From Fischerella sp. PCC 9431 (GTDB lineage Bacteria; Cyanobacteriota; Cyanobacteriia; Cyanobacteriales; Nostocaceae), in NCBI RefSeq assembly GCF_000447295.1, contig NZ_KE650771.1, positions 4,602,282 through 4,666,281 of the forward strand: DNA of 64,000 bases, given 5' to 3'. The stretch's first letter is position 1. Each line of letters begins with the position of its first letter. Shown in pieces: positions 58,829-64,000 of this stretch. The translations under genes and the position numbers were made by a program. The notes under the pieces are model-generated. The model made no database searches, was not told the DNA's origin, and was given only the letters and a program-made list of their open reading frames with translations.

Positions 58829-60322
58829 TCAAACTTTTGAACGTTGAATTTTGAATTTTGAATGCTCTTGGTTTTCTGCTCCTTCTAAAGGTAAGAAAAC
58901 TGTTAAAATCTCTCCATAACGGGGACGTTCACGCACAATCAGTTTTCCACCAATCGCTTGAAACAAATGCTTGGTTGCATTCAGGTTCAAGCTGATTGTA
59001 CCTGTTTCTGGTTGGAACATCAGTAATTGACCAAGAGCTTTGCGAATGGGTGGTGTACAAGTTGATACAGTTGATGCATCGTTGTCTTCTACTTGAGGCA
59101 GAGGTAATAATTGCAACTTTAGTTGATCGCCAGCAGGAATAACTTGTACTTGAATATGGCTACCAGCAGGTAAGTTGCGGGTAAAATTTTCCATTAAACC
59201 TGTGAGAACTCGGTCAAGCATGGTAGGATTACTGACAACAGTCGGCAAATGCTGGGGTAATACTACATCTAGCTTTAAGTTACGCCGAGTTGCTGCTTCT
59301 TGCCAACGGGGAATACTCGTCTGCAATACCTGCTCCAAACTCATTGCAGTCAATTGCGTACTTGTAGCTTTATCTGTCGCAGATGTTTCTAGTTCTGCTG
59401 CTCTAAATAGCAATTCCATCCTGTCAATTTGCTCAGTACATTCGCGATCAATAATTTTCAATCGCTTAATAACGTTAGCAGGTAAATCCTGCTGTTTGAG
59501 CAATAGTCTAGTAATAGTGCGAATTGTTGTCAAAGGAGTACGCACCTCATGAGCAAAAGCTTGCAGCATTTCCACATCAGGTTTTGTTGATGAGGGGTGA
59601 TGAGAATTAACCTCAGTCTTTTGACTTCGTTCACCATTTTCTTCTAGTGCTTCTTTGGTTGCGGTTTCCCAGCCTTTATTTTCTTGTTGTGGTAATTCTG
59701 TAAGCAGCAATTGGCTAAACTGCATAACTATGCGATAGTCTGGGGCAGTAGGGTAGTAGTTTTGTACCGTCTCTTCTAGTTCAGCAAACAAATCAGGATT
59801 GCTCAACATTACCCTAGCGCTCAACGCCCGCCACGCCTGCTGCACAACCTCGGAATCAAAAGAAAATGAAAATGCTTTTTGACCGTTTTCTTCTGTTAAT
59901 ACTAAGATTAATCTAAATTTTTTTGTAAAAATTAGACAAAACTGTTCATTTGCCAGTGGATCAGTTTTTAGCAAAGGTAAAATTGACTCATTGCAAATAG
60001 TTGCATTTGCTGCGATCGCAACTTCTTGCTCAGACATCTGAAATGGCATTAGTGCCAAAGGATTAAACGGTTCTGCTGTAAAAGTGATTGACTGAAAACT
60101 TGCAGTCAACTTAGGATGATCAAACAAAGGTGCTGGTGCAGCTAAAATCAATCCTTGTGTGACATCCGTATCAATCGTTTCTAAGGCATTTAACAGCAAC
60201 TGTTGTGTAGCCGCCACGCAAAAGCGCCACTGTTGTTGAGCCTTAGCAGATGAACAAAAACCCATAGTTGATTGACTATTGGCTAATACTTCGCTCAGAC
60301 TAGGCAAAATCCATTTGTACAC
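58829..60322 (-). CDS. Sensor histidine kinase with degenerate ATPase domain
   Basis: A 497-residue protein without membrane helices. Residues 1-200 form an unassigned cyanobacterial N-terminal domain that may be sensory. HisKA follows with H258 in FAHEVRTPLTTIRT. The HATPase region begins near residue 345. Its N box reads LTGLMENFTRNLP. The usual DxGxG G1 box is missing (LQLLPLPQVEDND), and no GxGLGL G2 box is visible, only ISLNLNATKHLFQAIGG. The kinase may not bind ATP normally and could act as a phosphatase, scaffold or phosphotransfer protein. No partner regulator lies nearby. The start is a GTG preceded by AGGGG. Confidence 0.8.
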   Translation of the reverse strand: MYKWILPSLSEVLANSQSTMGFCSSAKAQQQWRFCVAATQQLLLNALETIDTDVTQGLILAAPAPLFDHPKLTASFQSITFTAEPFNPLALMPFQMSEQEVAIAANATICNESILPLLKTDPLANEQFCLIFTKKFRLILVLTEENGQKAFSFSFDSEVVQQAWRALSARVMLSNPDLFAELEETVQNYYPTAPDYRIVMQFSQLLLTELPQQENKGWETATKEALEENGERSQKTEVNSHHPSSTKPDVEMLQAFAHEVRTPLTTIRTITRLLLKQQDLPANVIKRLKIIDRECTEQIDRMELLFRAAELETSATDKATSTQLTAMSLEQVLQTSIPRWQEAATRRNLKLDVVLPQHLPTVVSNPTMLDRVLTGLMENFTRNLPAGSHIQVQVIPAGDQLKLQLLPLPQVEDNDASTVSTCTPPIRKALGQLLMFQPETGTISLNLNATKHLFQAIGGKLIVRERPRYGEILTVFLPLEGAENQEHSKFKIQRSKV

Positions 60323-60472
60323 AAGTATTCACCCCTTAGTTCAACAGCGACATCCAGCGTTTAAGGCAGAGTTTTGACTTTCACTACTTTTTCACTGTTA
60401 CTTACGAGGTTATCGATATTTGCGCCATAACGAAAGTCGTATAACCGAACAACACAGGTGCAATTTCCGTGG

Positions 60473-60553
60473 TCACTCGTTATTTGTCATTAGACGAATC
60501 CGATCTTCAACGCTAAGGGCTGTAATCTCGTTTAAAGCAGCTGTGATGTCCAC
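60473..60553 (-). pseudogene. Truncated addiction-module antitoxin remnant
   Basis: The minus strand from a GTG at 60553 reads VDITAALNEITALSVEDRIR then LMTNNE and a stop. The segment resembles the first 20-25 residues of the small helical addiction-module (TIGR02574-like) antitoxins of cyanobacteria, which are normally about 70 residues. A GGAAAG site lies just upstream. I found no matching toxin in the surrounding 60323-60767 spacer, which otherwise holds no gene. Confidence 0.4.
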
Positions 60554-60767
60554 AATTACTTTCCTAAGTTAATTAATAGGCAAATGGTACATATTAAATA
60601 TAGCGGACAGGATTTTACCCATCAAATTTAACACTCCCCAAAACAACCTCTCTATTGATAGATCAACAGCTTACACCTGAGAACGATGGAAATCTTCTCA
60701 AAACAAGAGAAAACATTATGTATTAAGCACAAACAAGCTTATTACTTAATTTTTGGAGGAGTAGAAA

Positions 60768-61448
60768 ATGGTTGTGGGGAAAAATCAACGTGCAGTTGGA
60801 GTCTTTTCTAACCGTAACGCAGCTGAACATGCGCTTACAGAACTCAGAGATGCTGGCTTTAACATGAATAAAGTTTCTGTAATTGTTAAAGACGGCGATC
60901 GCACAGGTGATATTGCTGGTGTAGACACACAAAAACGTGTTGGTAATAAAGCTGATGAAGGAGCTGCTGCGGGAGCAGTTACAGGTGGTATCTTAGGAGG
61001 TTTGACGGGATTACTCGTAGGTTTGGGTACTCTAGCTATTCCCGGTGTTGGGCCGATTCTACTCGCAGGGGAATTAGCCACAACCTTAGCTACAACTGCT
61101 GTGGGTGCTGGTATTGGTGCAGCAGCTGGCGGCTTATTAGGTGCATTAATTGGTTTGGGAATCCCTGAAGAACGAGCTAGAGTTTACAATGAGCGTGTTT
61201 CCCGTGGTGATTATTTAGTCATAGTAGAAGGTACAGAAGCAGAAATCCGCCGCGCTGAAAGTATTCTCAGAAATCGGGGAATCGAGGAGTTTGGTATCTA
61301 CAATGCACCAGATGTTGCTGATAGTCACGATGGTTATGTAAATCCTGCAACTTCTGGAGTTGATACTACTCCTACTTATGATCGCACAAATGTTGCTGAC
61401 CATGACCCCAAAGTAATTATCGTTGATCGTCGTGATAATGCTCTCTAA
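60768..61448 (+). CDS. General stress protein-like glycine-zipper protein
   Basis: A 226-residue protein. GGAGGAG precedes the ATG at 60768. The N-terminus (RAVGVFSNRNAAEHALTELRDAGF) has the general-stress-protein 17M/YflT-like fold. The middle is a long Gly/Ala-rich hydrophobic segment, AGAVTGGILGGLTGLLVGLG, with a second stretch near 110-135, suggesting membrane insertion. A second alpha/beta segment, GDYLVIVEGTEAEIRRAESIL, follows. The tail is Asp/Thr-rich. No enzymatic motif is seen; a stress-induced envelope role is likely. The BON lipoprotein gene follows on the same strand. Confidence 0.82.
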   Translation: MVVGKNQRAVGVFSNRNAAEHALTELRDAGFNMNKVSVIVKDGDRTGDIAGVDTQKRVGNKADEGAAAGAVTGGILGGLTGLLVGLGTLAIPGVGPILLAGELATTLATTAVGAGIGAAAGGLLGALIGLGIPEERARVYNERVSRGDYLVIVEGTEAEIRRAESILRNRGIEEFGIYNAPDVADSHDGYVNPATSGVDTTPTYDRTNVADHDPKVIIVDRRDNAL

Positions 61449-61482
61449 TTCATCAATGAACAGTAATCAGTCACAAATTACT

Positions 61483-61510
61483 AACTGATAACTGATAACT
61501 GATAACTGTT
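61483..61510. repeat. AACTGAT heptamer tandem repeat
   Basis: Three exact AACTGAT units (61483-61503) and one AACTGTT (61504-61510). They lie between the stress-protein and BON genes. Similar units occur at 499-561. Confidence 0.85.
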
Positions 61511-61585
61511 CACTGTTAAGTTTGCTCTTCAACCTTGCACACAGATCAAAATAATTTCAAAAAACTTTTCAGTTGAGAAAAACAA

Positions 61586-62062
61586 ATGAAAAAGCTTATT
61601 CCATTCTTGCTTGGTGGTGTTCTAGCTATTAGTGCAGCAGGTTGCGAACAACCTTCCAGAACCAGCACAAATGCTCCTGATAATACCACTGAAAATGCTA
61701 ATGCACCAGCGCAAGAAACAGCGCAACAAAACCAACAAGATGCTACCAGCCAAACTCGTAAAGACCAACTTGAGTCAGATATTCGTGCTAGAGAGCAACG
61801 TAATAATGTGACTGGTGGTGATGCAGATAGAGACGATGACGATCTAGAAAGCGAAGTTCGCGGAAAGCTAGAAGCAAATTTACCAGCTAGCCAATTAACT
61901 GTTGCTGCGGAAGATGGCGTAGTGAAAGTAGCTGGGACAGTTCCTACTCAAGAGCAACTAAATAAGGTTCCGACCTTAGCACAACAAATTAAAGGTGTCA
62001 AAAGTGTGGATGCACAAAATGTCAAAGTTGCTCCCGCAACACCAGCACCAAACAACCAATAA
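61586..62062 (+). CDS. BON domain lipoprotein
   Basis: A 158-residue protein. Signal peptide MKKLIPFLLGGVLAISAAGC ends in a lipobox (SAAGC, Cys20). A low-complexity Asn/Gln/Thr-rich linker runs to about residue 85. A BON domain (about 86-150) follows: DDDLESEVRGKLEANLPASQ, VKVAGTVPTQEQL and GVKSVDAQNVKV. BON domains bind phospholipid membranes and are linked to osmotic stress. The linker and Asn/Gln-rich tail suggest a periplasm-spanning anchor. Its neighbour upstream is also stress-like. Confidence 0.88.
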   Translation: MKKLIPFLLGGVLAISAAGCEQPSRTSTNAPDNTTENANAPAQETAQQNQQDATSQTRKDQLESDIRAREQRNNVTGGDADRDDDDLESEVRGKLEANLPASQLTVAAEDGVVKVAGTVPTQEQLNKVPTLAQQIKGVKSVDAQNVKVAPATPAPNNQ

Positions 62063-62131
62063 TTCTCTCTACAAATTTCTTTGAGCTTTTGCATTGGACT
62101 TCTTGCAGAAGTCGGGAACAGGAAACCTACC

Positions 62132-62266
62132 GTGTACACACAAATCTTCTGATCCCCCTAAATCCCCCTTCAAAAGGGGGACTTTGATTCTGGTCCCCCC
62201 CTTTTGAAGGGGGGTTAGGGGGGATCAAAACGCTACTAGGCAACTTTATAAGACTTGTGTGTACAC
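62132..62266. mobile_element. MITE-like element, 135 bp, with 17-bp terminal inverted repeats
   Basis: GTGTACACACAAATCTT (62132-62148) pairs with AAGACTTGTGTGTACAC (62250-62266), one mismatch. Inside, a GATCCCCC...GGGGGGATC hairpin (62151-62225) contains TTCAAAAGGGGG and CCCCCTTTTGAAGG arms. A further GGGGCTAGGGGGGATC piece follows at 62281-62296. No coding content. The rest of the spacer to 62431 is AT-rich. Confidence 0.75.
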
Positions 62267-62431
62267 CCAAGCCTTTTCAAGGGGCTAGGGGGGATCAAAA
62301 TCTTAACTGAACCGTATTATGATATAGGGTTGGTGCAAGATATCAATAAACGGTGTTATTTTAATTCCTTTCCCTTTTACCTTTTTGTTTCTTTCAACTT
62401 AACCATCAATCCACAACCATCGATCGCATAC

Positions 62432-63172
62432 TTAAAGAATCTGAGATAAAAACTTGCGGGTACGTTCTTGTTGCGGATTTTGAAAAAATTCTGTGGGTGT
62501 GGCGACTTCGACAATTACACCTCCATCCATGAGAATAACTCGGTCGGCTACTTCTCTGGCAAACCCGACTTCGTGGGTGACAACCACCATCGTCATTCCA
62601 TCTGCGGCCAGAGTTTTGATCACATCCAACACTTCCCGTACTACCTCTGGATCAAGTGCAGATGTTGGTTCATCAAACAGCATAATTTTGGGTTGCATTG
62701 CTAAAGCACGGGCGATCGCAACTCGTTGTTGTTGTCCTCCCGAAAGTTGTCCTGGGTATTTCTGCGCTTGTTCTAAAATTCCGACTCGTTCTAATAACTG
62801 CATTGCTAGTTCTTCGGCTTTGATGCGCGATCGCTTGCGTACCCAAATCGGCGCTAAAGTAATATTTTGCAGCACCGTTAAATGTGGAAATAAATTGAAC
62901 TGCTGAAACACCATCCCTACTTCTCGGCGAATCGCTTCAATATTGCGTAGATCATCTGTTAAAGCAATTCCGTCTATTTCTATGTGTCCTTGTTGATAGT
63001 CTTCAAGAGCGTTAAAAGTGCGGATAAAAGTCGATTTACCGGAACCAGAAGGCCCCATAATCACCACCACTTCTCCCCGATTGACCGTCAGACTAGCACC
63101 CTGTAAAACATGGAATTTGCCATACCATTTATGTACATCTTGGGCAATAATAATCGGTTCTTGTTTATTCAT
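62432..63172 (-). CDS. Polar amino acid ABC transporter ATP-binding protein (GlnQ type)
   Basis: A 246-residue ATPase with [22 protein letters not shown] (Walker A), [18 protein letters not shown] (Q loop), [15 protein letters not shown] (signature), [14 protein letters not shown] (Walker B and D loop) and [17 protein letters not shown] (switch His). This is the pattern of the polar amino-acid uptake family (GlnQ, HisP, ArtP). It powers uptake with the permease encoded at the right edge of the window. The substrate amino acid cannot be told. The start is the ATG at 63172. Confidence 0.92.
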   Translation of the reverse strand: MNKQEPIIIAQDVHKWYGKFHVLQGASLTVNRGEVVVIMGPSGSGKSTFIRTFNALEDYQQGHIEIDGIALTDDLRNIEAIRREVGMVFQQFNLFPHLTVLQNITLAPIWVRKRSRIKAEELAMQLLERVGILEQAQKYPGQLSGGQQQRVAIARALAMQPKIMLFDEPTSALDPEVVREVLDVIKTLAADGMTMVVVTHEVGFAREVADRVILMDGGVIVEVATPTEFFQNPQQERTRKFLSQIL

Positions 63173-63242
63173 AATTTTTCTATCTATAAAAGCGTTTTAA
63201 CTTATAAATTGAAAGAGGGTGTAAGGATTTGGGGGTGTAATC

Positions 63243-63353
63243 AATACGGTTCGGTTAAGAATTTCTCGTCATAATTTTGGGCTTGTAGAGACGCGATAAA
63301 TCGCGTCTCTGGTGGATTTAAATACAATCGGTTTATCTTATCCGAACCGTATT
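63243..63353. mobile_element. MITE-like element, 111 bp, with 17-bp terminal inverted repeats
   Basis: AATACGGTTCGGTTAAG (63243-63259) pairs with CTTATCCGAACCGTATT (63337-63353), one mismatch. The interior holds a perfect hairpin AGAGACGCGA-TAAA-TCGCGTCTCT (63287-63310). It lies between the ATPase and permease genes of the amino-acid transporter. Confidence 0.75.
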
Positions 63354-63361
63354 GGGGGTGT

Positions 63362-63484
63362 AATACCAATTCTTAGTGAAGTTGCTCCCGAATTTTACCC
63401 CTCCCCAACCCTCCCCTTGGTAAGGGGAGGGTGCGCGTTAGCGCGGGTGGGGTCTTTGTATGCGTCTTCATATTAAATTGGTGT
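63362..63484. repeat. Inverted-repeat segment with a C-rich/G-rich hairpin
   Basis: TAATACCAATT at the left and AAATTGGTGT at the right are a weak inverted pair. Inside, ACCCTCCCCTT-GGT-AAGGGGAGGGT (63408-63432) is a perfect 11-bp stem, followed by GCGC-GTTA-GCGC. This is the second palindromic unit in the same 380-bp spacer between ABC transporter genes. Confidence 0.6.
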
Positions 63485-63552
63485 AAGGGTGTAGGAGGAG
63501 TTATATTTTTATATTTGGTGGTAAAAGTTCTTTCATTGGGATTGTTTTATCT

Positions 63553-64000
63553 TCACTTTTTCCCATTCTCCAAATTTTTTTCTAATCGCTGTGAAGCTAA
63601 GGACATTGCATAACAAAATACCCAATAAAGCAAGCCAATAAATAAATAAACTTCTGCATAACGATTCAAATATTGTGGTTGTGCCAAAATTGAGCGGGAA
63701 ATACCAGTTAATTCTAACAATCCCACAATTGATAATAAGGAAGTATCTTTAAATAAACCGATAAATTGCCCAACCAAAGCTGGAATTACTGCTCGTAAAG
63801 CTTGCGGTAAGATAATGAATAACATCATAAAAACAGTATTCAATCCCAAAGCTCTGGCTGCTTCATATTGTCCATTGGGAATTGATTGTAACCCCCCACG
63901 CACATTTTCTGCTAGATAAGCAGCACTAAAAAGAGTTAAACCCGCAATTCCTCTGACGACTCGATCTAAGCGAAATTCTATTGGTAAAAATAAAGGTAGC
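63553..64000 (-). CDS. Polar amino acid ABC transporter permease (partial)
   Basis: The minus-strand frame is open to base 64000, so the N-terminus lies beyond the window; about 148 residues are visible. AYLAENVRGGLQSIPNGQYEAARALGL is the EAA coupling loop of the HisM/GlnP permease family. IILPQALRAVIPALVGQFIGLFKDTSLLSIVGL and a last helix follow. It should form the membrane channel for the GlnQ-type ATPase encoded downstream in transcription order. Two MITE-like units separate the two genes. Confidence 0.9.
   Translation of the reverse strand, partial: LPLFLPIEFRLDRVVRGIAGLTLFSAAYLAENVRGGLQSIPNGQYEAARALGLNTVFMMLFIILPQALRAVIPALVGQFIGLFKDTSLLSIVGLLELTGISRSILAQPQYLNRYAEVYLFIGLLYWVFCYAMSLASQRLEKNLENGKK

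Overview
The window is cyanobacterial chromosome, most likely from a filamentous heterocystous (Nostocales-type) species. The HIP1 octamer GCGATCGC recurs throughout. There is a PSI-accumulation/thylakoid lumen protein, an NdhI subunit and a PcxA/CemA remnant. The spacers carry the heptamer STRR repeats and small palindromic elements typical of this group. I cannot name the species. No rRNA, tRNA, CRISPR array, complete IS or prophage was seen.

Layout. 1-5.8 kb: the end of a PBP2/FtsI transpeptidase gene, then a heme-oxygenase-like diiron protein, a methyltransferase, an AT-rich 2OG-dioxygenase-like gene, a DUF3386 gene and a GAF-LuxR regulator. 6-9.7 kb (minus strand): an orphan CysA sulfate ATPase, an AAA-like NTPase with altered Walker motifs and a pcxA remnant. 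10-19.3 kb: a phosphorelay locus with a REC-wHTH-HPT-REC-REC-GGDEF hybrid regulator, an 1894-residue PAS/GAF histidine kinase with a Pro-x-Ser minisatellite inside its ATPase domain, and two single-domain receivers. 19.7-21.5 kb: a gene-poor stretch with dispersed repeats and a structured minus-strand RNA candidate.

21.5-35.3 kb (plus strand) is the most striking block. It holds a small membrane protein, a DUF1269 protein, an exported formylglycine-generating enzyme with both catalytic cysteines, two large exported arylsulfatases with CSPTR active sites, an MscS channel, a MarC protein, an MFS carrier, a DUF202-bile-acid-symporter fusion and two stand-alone DUF202 proteins. I read it as a self-contained sulfate-ester scavenging island: maturase, hydrolases and envelope transport. 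It ends at a convergent terminator with aqpZ, which is divergent from glpK.

36-49 kb: glycerol kinase, the PSI accumulation factor, small conserved proteins, and a BmpA/NupOPQ-type nucleoside ABC transporter. That transporter is interrupted by an oppositely oriented MazF toxin-antitoxin pair, a 20-bp x 11 minisatellite and a 263-bp inverted-repeat element. 49-55 kb: an acetyltransferase, a 35-residue membrane peptide, an MFS carrier, a molybdate module (ModA, fused ModBC, exported oxidoreductase-molybdopterin-fold protein) and a palindrome cluster upstream of modA. 55-64 kb: an orphan ATP-grasp ligase, a HAD phosphatase, an isolated ndhI, a histidine kinase lacking recognisable ATP-binding G boxes, two stress/envelope genes (glycine-zipper and BON lipoprotein), and a polar amino-acid ABC transporter running off the right edge.

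Limits: all assignments come from reading motifs. Substrates, operon boundaries and regulatory elements are inference.
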